This document shows, piece by piece, positions 1 through 8,937 of a DNA stretch of 64,000 nucleotides. Under the pieces are notes generated by a model that did not search any database, was not told the origin of the DNA, and saw nothing but the letters and a program-made list of their open reading frames with translations. The first letter of the stretch is position 1, and the number at the start of each line of letters is the position of its first letter. The DNA is from Methylobacter sp. (GTDB lineage: Bacteria; Pseudomonadota; Gammaproteobacteria; Methylococcales; Methylomonadaceae), in assembly GCA_030699385.1 (NCBI GenBank), contig JAUYMY010000070.1, positions 1-64,000 of the forward strand. Reading direction: 5' to 3'. The translations under genes were made by a program, and so were the position numbers.

Positions 1-191
1 TTATTGATAAGTGGTTTTATGAGAAAAATAAAAGCAGCTTAAGCTGTCGTTTTTGTCGATATATTGTATCCGGTATGATTTTTAGGTGATTGAATATTAA
101 TAATATTTGCGGCTTGGTAGATGGCGTTTCGACAGGCTAGGTCAATAGCCTGTTATGGGGTCCCAGCGTTAAAGGCGGCTATGGCGTACAG

Positions 192-1115
192 GTGTCCGAA
201 ACAGGCGGCCAGGACACTCACTATTTCGGCGGTTTTGCCCGCCCCTTGCTGACCCGCCCGGAACTGGGCGATTTGATTTTAGGCGCGCAAGAAATTCTTC
301 GCGGCGATGCCAAACAAACCGAAGTGCAAGGCGAATACCGCTTGCCGTCAGGACTGGGTTTTGGCGGCGGCTTTGTCGACAAAACCCACAACGACCAGGA
401 CATTAAATTCGCCAAAATTTCCTATCGCCAACAATGGCAGTCGATTAATTACATCGTGTCCACACAATGGCAGCGTTTTCAGCAACGCGATTACCCCGGC
501 GGCTATATTGCCGTCTACAACAAACAATTGATGGCGACTTGGGGCAGCGACGGCGAACAATGGCGCGGGACTTTAGGCTATGTCGCCCCCGATCAAGGTG
601 CCGACAAACTGCGGCCGGCGCTGGAAGTGTTTTATGTGGACAACAGCATCGGCCAAGTCAACGGCTCCAAAGATGTGTGGATCACCGGCAGCCTGGGCTT
701 TCGCAAAGGTTTCTTAGGTCATGAATCACGGCTAGGCCGCGCCATGGGGCCGACCGGCGTGGAATTTGCCAACCCGATAGGCTATCTAAACCCCAACTTC
801 AACCGCCGCCTGACTGCTTGGGAAATCGGCGATTTGGTCAATTTCCGTTTTATCCACCGCAGCCTGCCTAATGGCGGCCGCGAGCAAACTCTCGAAACCG
901 CGGTTTATCCCGGCCAATTACTGGGTGTCGACAGCCTATTCAGCGCCCTGTTCGTCGGCCTCGGCACTACAAGCCCAAATCCGGGGCAAGACGGCATCAG
1001 CGGCCTGCTCGGTTATCACAAGCGCATTGACAACATCGAATCGAGCTTTAGAGTGCAGCACGATTTCGACCGCGACGACACCGCCATTTTTTTCAGCTTG
1101 ATTCATTGGCTTTAG
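192..1115 (+). CDS. Outer-membrane-like protein, possibly 5'-truncated
   Basis: I do not recognise this 307-residue protein. It is rich in alternating polar and hydrophobic segments, glycine and aromatic residues, and ends in FFSLIHWL, which resembles the last strand of a beta-barrel, so an outer-membrane location is a guess. The start is doubtful: position 192 is a GTG with no ribosome binding site, and the frame stays open and protein-like (GPSVKGGYGVQ) back to a stop at 138-140. No signal peptide is present in the frame. A short ATG-led peptide, MRKIKAA then stop, lies at 19-42 in AT-rich DNA and looks like the beginning of a signal sequence. The gene may therefore be a remnant that lost its 5' part. 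A 7-bp inverted repeat (133-139/146-152) sits at the break. Confidence 0.55.
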   Translation: MSETGGQDTHYFGGFARPLLTRPELGDLILGAQEILRGDAKQTEVQGEYRLPSGLGFGGGFVDKTHNDQDIKFAKISYRQQWQSINYIVSTQWQRFQQRDYPGGYIAVYNKQLMATWGSDGEQWRGTLGYVAPDQGADKLRPALEVFYVDNSIGQVNGSKDVWITGSLGFRKGFLGHESRLGRAMGPTGVEFANPIGYLNPNFNRRLTAWEIGDLVNFRFIHRSLPNGGREQTLETAVYPGQLLGVDSLFSALFVGLGTTSPNPGQDGISGLLGYHKRIDNIESSFRVQHDFDRDDTAIFFSLIHWL

Positions 1116-1272
1116 GTGGAAGCGTTGTATTGAAACCAAGCCCTAAGTATTTCAACCTATTGAAAGACAAAAGAATGAATATAAAATGCTTTTTTATGGT
1201 GACTTTTTTACTTTCTGCTACCATTACTTAGCTACAATCTTCCTTCAACCAACCCAACTCAAGGTAATCCCA

Positions 1273-1626
1273 ATGAAACATTTAAAACCAATTGCAGCCC
1301 TCTTACTGTTAATGCCCATCAGCATGGTCAACGCAGCCGAAGAAGCGCCAAAAGCCGCAGAACCGACACACGAAATGGCGTCACATAAAGGCATGGGCGG
1401 TATGACGGAAGAGCAAAAAGATCAGCACATGCGCGCTAGGCAGGAACAACAGCTGCTCATGCATGACCTGTCTAATAAAATTTTGGCCGAACAAGACCCA
1501 ACAAAAAAGGAAGAGCTAAAAAAACAACAACTTGAACTAATGAAAGCACAGCACGCCCAAATGATGGAGCATCGCCAGCAAAAAAAGGTACAGCATAAAC
1601 AACAAAAACAAGAACACAAAAAATAA
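1273..1626 (+). CDS. Small exported Met/His/Lys-rich protein
   Basis: This encodes 117 residues. An N-terminal signal peptide is evident ([21 protein letters not shown], likely cut after NAA). The mature part has a Met/His/Gly patch ([12 protein letters not shown]), then a long charged helix rich in Gln, Lys, Glu and His ending in repeated [10 protein letters not shown] chose the ATG at 1273 rather than the upstream in-frame start at 1186 because AAGG at 1261-1264 is well spaced and the signal peptide follows directly. The His/Met content suggests periplasmic metal binding, but this is inference and no family was recognised. It stands alone, codirectional with mscL. Confidence 0.7.
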   Translation: MKHLKPIAALLLLMPISMVNAAEEAPKAAEPTHEMASHKGMGGMTEEQKDQHMRARQEQQLLMHDLSNKILAEQDPTKKEELKKQQLELMKAQHAQMMEHRQQKKVQHKQQKQEHKK

Positions 1627-1688
1627 TACAGCAGCAAGCCTTTCGTCCAACATCACCCCAAGTTTCCGGCTCTCATCGTTATACATAA

Positions 1689-1719
1689 GTTGTGGGAGCG
1701 GTCACCGGCCGCGAACAGC
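1689..1719. repeat. Half copy of REP-like palindrome (family A)
   Basis: The run GTTGTGGGAGCGGTCACC followed by GGCCGCGAACAG matches one arm of the full palindrome at 46356-46426. The second arm is missing here. It lies between the small exported protein gene and mscL. Confidence 0.75.
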
Positions 1720-1768
1720 GCACGAAGGCTTCCGGCTTGGGGTATGTTTCAGTATAAAAAGGGTAATC

Positions 1769-2173
1769 ATGAGCATACTACAAGAATTTAAAGAATTTGC
1801 CGTCAAAGGCAATGCCATCGATATGGCGGTGGGCATCATTGTCGGCGCTTCTTTCGGCAAAATCATTTCATCGCTGGTTGCCGATGTCGTGATGCCGCCA
1901 ATTGGTGTACTTATCGGCGGCGTAGACTTTACCAAGTTGGCAATCACCATAAAAGAAGCCACCGAAGGCACACCCGCAGTCACGCTCAATTACGGCAACT
2001 TCATTCAAACGATGGTTGATTTCACCCTTATCGCTTTTGCCATTTTCATGGCGGTTAAGCTCATCAACAGCCTGAAGAAAAAACAGGAAGAGGCGCCGGC
2101 TGCGCCGCCAGAACCCTCCAAAGAAGAATTGCTGTTGACTGAAATCCGGGATTTACTTAAAGACAAAAAATAA
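1769..2173 (+). CDS. mscL: Large-conductance mechanosensitive channel MscL
   Basis: MscL is an inner-membrane channel that opens on membrane tension and releases solutes after osmotic downshock. The 134 residues are the usual family length. The N-terminal amphipathic helix ([29 protein letters not shown] in pieces) and TM1 are canonical, including the conserved [10 protein letters not shown] and the GKIISSLV stretch. A periplasmic loop follows, then TM2 (about residues 76-98) and a charged cytoplasmic helix with [14 protein letters not shown] lies just before the ATG. It is monocistronic; the SMC operon downstream is on the opposite strand. Confidence 0.97.
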   Translation: MSILQEFKEFAVKGNAIDMAVGIIVGASFGKIISSLVADVVMPPIGVLIGGVDFTKLAITIKEATEGTPAVTLNYGNFIQTMVDFTLIAFAIFMAVKLINSLKKKQEEAPAAPPEPSKEELLLTEIRDLLKDKK

Positions 2174-2313
2174 TATTTTCCCTTGTTCCCACGCCGGAGC
2201 AGTCGTCACTTCGACAGTCTTTTAAATTCTGAATATCATTTTTTAAATATACGTCCTGAGATTTTTGACATCAAATCACCACTTGGTGATAGTTTTTTAT
2301 AGCAAGCACAAAA

Positions 2314-2333
2314 AAACACTACATGTAGTGTTT
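2314..2333. repeat. Perfect 20-bp palindrome
   Basis: AAACACTACATGTAGTGTTT is its own reverse complement. As RNA it would give an 8-bp stem with a CATG tetraloop, followed by a weak U stretch, so it may end mscL transcription or bind a dimeric protein. It overlaps the beginning of the left direct repeat that brackets the SMC operon. Confidence 0.7.
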
Positions 2334-2400
2334 CTAAATCTTACGAACCACTAAAAAAAGTAAGCGAACCGTGAGTAATAATGTTTTCAATGTTGATGAG
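2327..2400 (+). repeat. Left diverged direct repeat flanking the jet operon
   Basis: By eye this aligns with 8938-9000 in the same orientation. Shared blocks are TAGTGTTT, TTAC-AACCAC, a short A-run, TAAGCGAA, GTGA and TTGATGA, with roughly three quarters of positions identical in the first 50 bp and a 10-bp gap near the end. It lies between the mscL end and the jetD end. Confidence 0.6.
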
Positions 2401-2440
2401 CTATTTATCAATAACAGCTCAACTTCATTTGAAAACCGTT

Positions 2441-3325
2441 TTAAACAATCGGGTTCATCTCCAAGTTATGCAGCATCAATTTACAGCCTGTTTGTAACCA
2501 ATATTCCTGAACAATGCCTGCTTGATGTTTTTTCATTATTCCCCAAAGCTGTCTAATCAAAGCATGAGGACTGGTTGATAACGCATATTGACAACCCGCC
2601 AATTGTTTGTCATATAGCTTTGAACTGGCTTTTTGCTTATTTTGAAGCAAGATCTCCAGGTCGATTAAGGAAGGCGCTATCAACCCGACAATATGCGGAA
2701 AGGATTGGGCAATACATAAGCCTTGGAGATCAAGATCGGCCATAGCCAACACCGGCAAATCAAGTTGAAGCAACAGTTGCCGCACAATTTTTTCACTGTA
2801 ATAGTTATCGCCCCGGTACAACACCAATGGATCGGCATATTGATCCGGAAAAATTAGCTGCATATGATCCAGATGATCAAAACAGCGATAGTTTTCAATA
2901 ATCAGGATGCAGTTATGTGCCGCACCGCTTATGTCCGCCAAGGCCATATCCAGATGACCGCAGCTTGGCAACGAGTATGACAGACCGTTGATTTTCAACG
3001 CCATGCCTGTCAACGCTTTAATCGCCAAGCGGTCTTTTTTAACAGACTGTCCGGCTATCTTCTCATCCAACGCAAAAGATAAAGCCGCTTCGCGATTCAT
3101 CGCCGAAAAATCAGCGACCGAGATTTGCTCAAGGTCGATGCCAGCTTCAAGTTTAACCACCGCAAGCAATTCATCCTTATCCTGTGGAGTGACTTTCAGC
3201 GTATTGCCTTGCGTTTGACCGATGTTGTAGTGCTGATGCAAGTATTCCCAGCTTTTATTAAGCGGAAAAAACTGTTTGTCAGATCGGATCGCCCCTTCTA
3301 TAACCCTTAACAATTGCCTGTTCAA
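2441..3325 (-). CDS. jetD: Wadjet/Mks system Toprim nuclease subunit JetD-like
   Basis: This is the last gene of the operon, 294 residues. In Wadjet/MksBEFG systems the fourth subunit is a topoisomerase-like (Toprim) nuclease that cleaves plasmid DNA after loop extrusion by the SMC core. The Toprim signature is visible: the acidic strand LIIENYRCFDHL (about residues 138-149) and the DxD strand ADLDLQG followed by LCIAQSFPHI (about 196-212). The N-terminal half is helical. It starts with TTG in a TTGA overlap with the jetA-like stop, with GGAG 9 nt upstream. It is shorter than the roughly 380-400 residues I recall for classical JetD, so it belongs to a diverged subfamily. The function is inferred from the motif and its neighbours. 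Confidence 0.75.
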   Translation of the reverse strand: MNRQLLRVIEGAIRSDKQFFPLNKSWEYLHQHYNIGQTQGNTLKVTPQDKDELLAVVKLEAGIDLEQISVADFSAMNREAALSFALDEKIAGQSVKKDRLAIKALTGMALKINGLSYSLPSCGHLDMALADISGAAHNCILIIENYRCFDHLDHMQLIFPDQYADPLVLYRGDNYYSEKIVRQLLLQLDLPVLAMADLDLQGLCIAQSFPHIVGLIAPSLIDLEILLQNKQKASSKLYDKQLAGCQYALSTSPHALIRQLWGIMKKHQAGIVQEYWLQTGCKLMLHNLEMNPIV

Positions 3326-4551
3326 TTTTCAGCGCTCCGGAACCGCAGCACAATATCCCTCACTTTTTTGTTGCCGGAAAAAGGGTGGCCAGCATCGGCC
3401 TGTATCAACTCCATCTGCAAGCGCTTATTGCGTTGCTGGCGCCGCAACCATTCATTAAGCACGCAACTCAACCAGATTGACGGCTCGATGTCGTCCACGA
3501 AAACCTGTTGAAAAGCTACGGCGGAAATAGCTTGGCCTTCATTTTTCAGCAGGCGGTCAAAATACACGCGTAACTGTTTCCGATAAAGCGGCAAGTCCAA
3601 GGCCTTTTTATCTTGCGGATTTAAAGACACCGCGTTTAGCCCACGCTGTTTCTGTTTTGCCAGCATGGCTTCCGTATCGATATGGACTTTTTGCGCAATG
3701 TCGATCAAATCCTCTTCCAAAGCATGATCCGACGGATCGGCATAGGCAAACAACGCCAAAGGCTTGATCTGGTTCCAATGCTCGGGAATGTTGTCGCGCT
3801 CGCTCCAGTCCTGCGGCTGATAATTCTGGTTTTGCTGTAGAAAAAACGCAAAGCCTTGCACCAACTGCGCCCTGGCTTCTATCTGCCTGAGTTCAAACAA
3901 GAAGACTTTTAACTTATCGAGAATATCCTGCAAACGCTGCTGATAAATGGGCAGTAAACGAATCAGCTGATGATCCAGCAAGTCATAAACCAGCGGCAGG
4001 TCTTCAACCATTTCCAGTAAAGATTCAGGTTGCAGCGCGGTGATCGCATTTACCAGTTTTTCCAGCCTGGAAATATAAAAGGCATTCTGTTTTTGTTTTT
4101 CTGCCAAAGTTCGCACATTGGCGAAACGGCTGTTGACCAGCATCAATAAATAACGGGTACTTTCTTCCAAATGATCGGACAAACCGAAAACCAGACGTTC
4201 AATCTCGGCAAAATAACTGTCGCAATCGTCTAACCGGCTTTCGTCATAAGCATCCTGATGCAGGCTGATTTGTTGTTCTAGGATTTCGATCCAGCCGGCC
4301 AAATCAGTGTCCAGTCTCCGCACCCGGTCGCTGCTCAACGCGCTATCAATAAACTGCATCAACTTCCCGGCGATACGGTAACCGTCCGCGTTATGATTGA
4401 CCAACACCTTTAATTGCTTGAGTTGGTTCAACGCGCGCTGGTTTTGGCTGTCCTTATAGACTACCCCGGTAAAATAAGCCTCGGCAACCAGCTCGCTATG
4501 GTTAGCCATGGCCTTAAATAAGCGTTCCAGGCCCTGTTGTGACTGACTCAA
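3322..4551 (-). CDS. jetA: Wadjet/Mks kleisin-like subunit (JetA/MksF-like)
   Basis: A 409-residue, almost entirely helical protein with no catalytic motif. Its position beside a small MukE-like protein and an SMC ATPase identifies it as the kleisin (MukF/MksF/JetA role), which bridges the two SMC heads. The N-terminus (about residues 1-80) looks like a winged-helix region; residues 120-250 are long helices with hydrophobic heptads. The start is TTG in a TTGA overlap with the preceding gene, with GGAG 8 nt upstream, so translation is coupled and probably modest. Identification rests on gene order and fold type more than on recognised motifs. Confidence 0.7.
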   Translation of the reverse strand: MSQSQQGLERLFKAMANHSELVAEAYFTGVVYKDSQNQRALNQLKQLKVLVNHNADGYRIAGKLMQFIDSALSSDRVRRLDTDLAGWIEILEQQISLHQDAYDESRLDDCDSYFAEIERLVFGLSDHLEESTRYLLMLVNSRFANVRTLAEKQKQNAFYISRLEKLVNAITALQPESLLEMVEDLPLVYDLLDHQLIRLLPIYQQRLQDILDKLKVFLFELRQIEARAQLVQGFAFFLQQNQNYQPQDWSERDNIPEHWNQIKPLALFAYADPSDHALEEDLIDIAQKVHIDTEAMLAKQKQRGLNAVSLNPQDKKALDLPLYRKQLRVYFDRLLKNEGQAISAVAFQQVFVDDIEPSIWLSCVLNEWLRRQQRNKRLQMELIQADAGHPFSGNKKVRDIVLRFRSAEN

Positions 4552-5171
4552 AACAGGCTCTCCTGAATCGCATCGGTTTCGCCCTGCTCAACGGGAATTT
4601 GTTCGTGTTCCTGGATAAACTGCAAGGCCTGATAAAAATAATCCAGCTTGCCGGTGACTTGATAAATCAGCGTGTCGCGATTGGCCAAACTCAGGTAATT
4701 CCATTTTTGCAGGGTGCTTAACAGCTTTTCCAGCCGCCCTTTTACCGAGTCATCGCCGCTGGTGAAGTCCTTGAATTTTGCAAATGATTGCAAGCGATCA
4801 GCCAAGGCCTGATTTTGCTCAATGACTTGCAGCAAATTGGCAAAGCTCAGCGTGTCGCCGGGCGATAAGGCCGTATCCTGATTTAAACAGGACATCATCA
4901 TATCCAGCCACTCGACTACCGGTTGTAACTCGTTGCGAAATTGCTGAAAAATTTTACGGATGTCGCTACGCGCACCGCTGCCTATGGTTCGGTAAGCGGC
5001 ATAAAAGGCCAGCTGGTTTTGGGTGCCGGACAAGCGGTAATCAAGGCGCGTTAAAAATTCATCCACCTGCGCGGCATTTTCGGGCGCTTGCAAATAACGA
5101 AAGCCGACTTCATCGCTGACTTCGCAAATAAACTCACCTTGCAACAAACGTTTTAATAATCGATCAAACAT
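4548..5171 (-). CDS. jetB: Wadjet/Mks MukE-like subunit (JetB/MksE-like)
   Basis: At 207 residues this has the size of MukE/MksE/JetB proteins, the winged-helix dimer that binds the kleisin. The start MFDRLLKRLLQGEFICEVSDEVGFRYL and the segment LDYRLSGTQNQLAFYAAYRTI fit the MksE-type pattern of two small helical domains; there are no catalytic residues. It overlaps the SMC gene by 8 bp (ATGTTTGA) and the next gene by 4 bp (TTGA). In the complex it would regulate engagement of the SMC heads. Confidence 0.75.
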   Translation of the reverse strand: MFDRLLKRLLQGEFICEVSDEVGFRYLQAPENAAQVDEFLTRLDYRLSGTQNQLAFYAAYRTIGSGARSDIRKIFQQFRNELQPVVEWLDMMMSCLNQDTALSPGDTLSFANLLQVIEQNQALADRLQSFAKFKDFTSGDDSVKGRLEKLLSTLQKWNYLSLANRDTLIYQVTGKLDYFYQALQFIQEHEQIPVEQGETDAIQESLF

Positions 5172-8100
5172 GCTCAGCCGCCGTCAAAGGTTCAAGCATT
5201 GATAAATAGCCTTCATCCACCTCCATTTCGATCAGTTCCCGATAACCGAATACTTGGTAACGATTTTTGAACAGACTTAAAACCTCGGGATCAGGATCGG
5301 GAAAAGCCGAAAATAAAGTAATCCGGTTTTTAGTCAGCATTTCCACCAACACTTCAATATTCATTTGATGCAATTCTTTGAGCTCATCCATCGGCCAGAT
5401 AATATTTAACGGCTGATCCTTACGAATCATATTGACCAACGCAATAAAAAACACGCATAAAATCAGGTACGACAAACCGTGACTGGAAATCTGCCGCAAA
5501 TCTTCGGCATGGGTCGCCCGCTTGCTGCGGCCATTTTCGGTAACAATGATTTCCAGCTCCAGCAAATTAACCAGCTTCATTTCCACGCGGCCTTTCCCTT
5601 GCAACTGCTCCGACACCAGCCTGACGATGTCGGCAAATTCCTGGGAAGGCAACTGCCCGTCATTGGTTCGGTTCCAGTCGTCATAATTTTTGGTGAAGCC
5701 GACTATTTGTTCCCAGTAGCCCAGCGTTGTTACCTTGGATGTTAACCGACCTTGAATGCTTTCGATTTTTTCGAAACGGATGTTGCCATCGATATTCGCC
5801 GCCAAGCGTCGGGATAAACTATCAATACCGCGGTCGAAACGCTCCAATGCCTGTTGGTAATTTCTGATCGCGCTACCGAACAGTTTCGCCTGACTCATCA
5901 GCCAACTTCTTGCGGTATCGGCTTCTGTCGCATACCAAGCCTGAATCCGGCTCAGCCAAACCAGTTCATCGCTATCAAAGCCCAATTCGTCTTCGACTTG
6001 GGCAAAATAGCGACCCGGATGGGTGCCGGGAAAACGCGCCAACACCTGTTTCAAATGACGGATCAAACCGATCAAATCTTTGCGTAGCGCTTTGTGCTGT
6101 TCGGTTAACTTGCGGCAGTCGGCCTGCAATAGAGATAAGGTATGGGAATTGTCAAAACCGGCCTGTTGCGCGACATGCTTTACATAGCCTGCCAAATCAG
6201 CCAGCAGGTTAATGATGATCCCGATGTCTTTGTTAAGTTTTTGCACTTTGACCGTTATTTGCTCCAGTTCCTTTTTAAAAGCATCACGTCGTAGTTGCAT
6301 AGCGGCTTTTTCAGCCTCATATTGGCTTTGCTGCTGCTTTTGTTTAGCCTCAGTTTCTCGGACTTTAACCGTCAAGCCGTCGTATAAAGACCAGTCTTTA
6401 TCCAACCAGCGCTGATAATCCTTAAGCCATTGTTCCGCCTGTTGCGCAGCTTTTAGCTCATTCGCCAATTGGCCGATTTTGCTTTCAAGGTCTGTTAACG
6501 CGGCGGTATCGACTTTTCTATCCTGCAAGCTCTGAATCCGTTGCCGCTCCAATTGCGCCAACTCGTCGTGTTTTTGTTGTTCGACCTTATTGATAAGCTG
6601 CTGCATGTGCTCGACGTGTTGCAACACGTCAGCGGAAAGCTGCCGGATTTTGTCCGCAAGCGCCTGGTTCAATTGCTGTATTTCGCTTTCCAGCTGTTGT
6701 TTGAGCGTTTGCAGGCGGTTATTGCTCAAGCCGATTTGCCCTTCCACTGCGGCTTTTTCCTGTTCCAGCTTGGCCTTGCGTTCTTTCTTGCTACGGTCAA
6801 TTTGCTGCTTTAACGAGTTTAATTCTTTATCCAATTCATTTAACTGCGTTTGCAATTGACAGGCAATCAAATCCGCCGCTTTGGCTTGCTTTTCCAGGCC
6901 GTCGGCTTGCTTTTTCAATGCCTGCAACTGTTCATCGCTTTTTGTTTCCGCAACGTTCAGCTGGCCCAATTGGTTCCGGGCATCGGCCAACAGGGCGCGG
7001 ATTTTTTCTTCATCGGCGGTATGGTCGGCCTGCAAATTATCCAGGTTCAAGCACAGCCCGTAAAAAGTCTGGTTCAAGGTTTGTGCGGCAGGCTCCAGAT
7101 CGTCCCTTAACAACAAGTCCGGGTTAATCACCTTGGCGATATTGTTGATCCAGTCCGGCTGATGTTCGCGCAAAAAGCCCAGCAAGGTGTCCGAGTTGGC
7201 GTCCAGTTGCTTTTGCAGTTGCTCAAGTGCCTTCTGGATACGCTGTTTTTGTTCGGCTTGTTGACGTTTTTCGCTAAACACGCCATCGATCAGTGCCTGA
7301 TTTTTCTTGGTTTCCACTTCAATTGCCTTAACGGTTTTTCCGGCTTCATCCTTTTGCTGCCGGATAGACTGAAGCCGCTCCATCTTGGCTTCCCGGTTTT
7401 CAATCAACGCGGGATCCGGTTGGATTTGGCCAATCTGGCTGTTCAGAGCGCCCAAATCGCCCTGCAATTTCAATTGCTCGTCATGCAAACTATCTTGCTG
7501 CTTCCGGTTCGCCTGCCTGAGCGACTCCCGCCCTTGCTCCGCCTCTTGATTGGCGGCGGACTTTGCTTCGGCGACTTGTTGTTGCAAGTCTCTTATGCCG
7601 ATTTCATAGCCGTGTTGCCGTTCGGCAAAATACTTTTCCTTTTCCGCTTTCAGGCGTTTAAACTCGGCTTCAATGTCCTGTACATCGGACATCAATTGCT
7701 TATGGTTGTCCCGCTCCCTATCCAAACTGTCCTTTATTTGACCAAGACCGGCCAGCAAGTGTTTTTTGCCTTGTACATCCTGTTTTTCCCAATCGGTTTT
7801 TTCATGCTCCAAAAATGTTTTTTGCCGCTGCGCTTCTTGCAGATTAGCCCTGATAGCCGCTAACTCGGAGGTAAGCACCTGCTCCAGGGTTTCCCAGTCT
7901 TTTTTGAGTTGTTCCAAGTGCTGGTGACACGCATTCCCGGCATCTTGCTCTTGTTGCAAATTTTGTTGGTTTTGGTCACGTAAACATTGCAGGCGATACT
8001 GGAGTTCGCCCAGGCTAAGCTCAACTTGAAGCAACTCATTTTCCAGCTGATTGAGCCGTTCAATTTTGTTCCGCTCCAATTCAGTTTCCTGATAAGCACG

Positions 8101-8811
8101 GTATTCCTTATGCCAATCATCCAGGGTTTCCATTTTCAATTCCAAAGCCAGGGAATCCCGGTTTTCTTCAATGCAGTTCACCAGCATTTCGCGCAAGTCG
8201 GCAAAATCGGTGGAACGCATGAACATGCCGGTCACGATTTTTTCTATGTCTTTCAGCCGATGCCCGGCGCTGCCGTTGCAAAAGCTGTAGCGGGCAATCA
8301 GATTACGCAATTCCTGGCCTTTTTTATGCGGCAAATTTTGGATCACTGTGCGGTAATCGCTACAAGCGGTAAGCTGGTCGCTACAATTAATATGCCGCTT
8401 AAGAAAATGGGTGCGCAAACCTCGGCAAGACACCGGGTAATGCGATCCGTCCCGGCGGGTTTCGATAAAGTCGTCCTTGCTGAATCCCTTATCGACAAAG
8501 CGATAACACAGTCCTTCCTCATTAGGCGAGGCATACATCAGCACCATGCAAGTTTGCTCATAACGCTGATACTCAAAAATAATGTAAGACGACTCGTTCG
8601 GCAGGTAGTGCTTGGCGAAACTGTCGGTGACCCGGCTTTTCGGCACTAGCCGCCCCGGTCGTTCGCCAAAAAACAGCGGTACTAAACGTAGTAGTGTGGT
8701 TTTACCCGCTCCATTAACGCCGTTAAGATTGGTATGTCCATCCAAGCGAACTTCCACCAATTCGCCAGATTTATATGAATCAATGAGAATCAAGCGATTT
8801 AATGAATACAT
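5164..8811 (-). CDS. jetC: SMC-like ATPase of Wadjet/Mks system (JetC/MksB-like)
   Basis: The 1215-residue motor is the first gene of the operon. Walker A is GVNGAGKTT at residues 31-39. Two long coiled coils (about 230-530 and 610-1000) are separated by a non-helical hinge-like region around 550-600 (WINNIAKV to LLLRDDLEP). The C-terminal half-head carries a signature region reading SSHGLSYLIL in place of a classic LSGGQ, and Walker B LNIIWPMDE near residues 1135-1143. There is no CxxC zinc hook, so it is not Rad50/SbcC. Such proteins form a dimeric loop-extruding condensin that recognises small circular DNA. In classical Wadjet operons the SMC gene is third; here it comes first. The operon promoter should lie in 8812-8940, but no convincing -10/-35 pair was seen. 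Confidence 0.82.
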   Translation of the reverse strand: MYSLNRLILIDSYKSGELVEVRLDGHTNLNGVNGAGKTTLLRLVPLFFGERPGRLVPKSRVTDSFAKHYLPNESSYIIFEYQRYEQTCMVLMYASPNEEGLCYRFVDKGFSKDDFIETRRDGSHYPVSCRGLRTHFLKRHINCSDQLTACSDYRTVIQNLPHKKGQELRNLIARYSFCNGSAGHRLKDIEKIVTGMFMRSTDFADLREMLVNCIEENRDSLALELKMETLDDWHKEYRAYQETELERNKIERLNQLENELLQVELSLGELQYRLQCLRDQNQQNLQQEQDAGNACHQHLEQLKKDWETLEQVLTSELAAIRANLQEAQRQKTFLEHEKTDWEKQDVQGKKHLLAGLGQIKDSLDRERDNHKQLMSDVQDIEAEFKRLKAEKEKYFAERQHGYEIGIRDLQQQVAEAKSAANQEAEQGRESLRQANRKQQDSLHDEQLKLQGDLGALNSQIGQIQPDPALIENREAKMERLQSIRQQKDEAGKTVKAIEVETKKNQALIDGVFSEKRQQAEQKQRIQKALEQLQKQLDANSDTLLGFLREHQPDWINNIAKVINPDLLLRDDLEPAAQTLNQTFYGLCLNLDNLQADHTADEEKIRALLADARNQLGQLNVAETKSDEQLQALKKQADGLEKQAKAADLIACQLQTQLNELDKELNSLKQQIDRSKKERKAKLEQEKAAVEGQIGLSNNRLQTLKQQLESEIQQLNQALADKIRQLSADVLQHVEHMQQLINKVEQQKHDELAQLERQRIQSLQDRKVDTAALTDLESKIGQLANELKAAQQAEQWLKDYQRWLDKDWSLYDGLTVKVRETEAKQKQQQSQYEAEKAAMQLRRDAFKKELEQITVKVQKLNKDIGIIINLLADLAGYVKHVAQQAGFDNSHTLSLLQADCRKLTEQHKALRKDLIGLIRHLKQVLARFPGTHPGRYFAQVEDELGFDSDELVWLSRIQAWYATEADTARSWLMSQAKLFGSAIRNYQQALERFDRGIDSLSRRLAANIDGNIRFEKIESIQGRLTSKVTTLGYWEQIVGFTKNYDDWNRTNDGQLPSQEFADIVRLVSEQLQGKGRVEMKLVNLLELEIIVTENGRSKRATHAEDLRQISSHGLSYLILCVFFIALVNMIRKDQPLNIIWPMDELKELHQMNIEVLVEMLTKNRITLFSAFPDPDPEVLSLFKNRYQVFGYRELIEMEVDEGYLSMLEPLTAAEHV

Positions 8812-8937
8812 ATTTTTCTATCGATTAATTACAGGCTGTATCCAGCTGCAAGAGGTATGAAAATTGATATTGTGGATTCTTCGTTGACAACAAACATTTA
8901 TTACTCAAGGCTAGCCCATTTTTTAGCCCAGTTCGTA

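Noticed and set aside
2371-2556. 61-residue plus-strand ORF starting at GTG near the left direct repeat
   Set aside because: Its second half is antisense to jetD, it lacks a ribosome site, and its sequence has no family features.
7162-7863. 233-residue plus-strand ORF within jetC
   Set aside because: It is the antisense shadow of the Gln/Lys/Glu-rich coiled coil, which turns into a Leu/Phe-rich false protein on the other strand.
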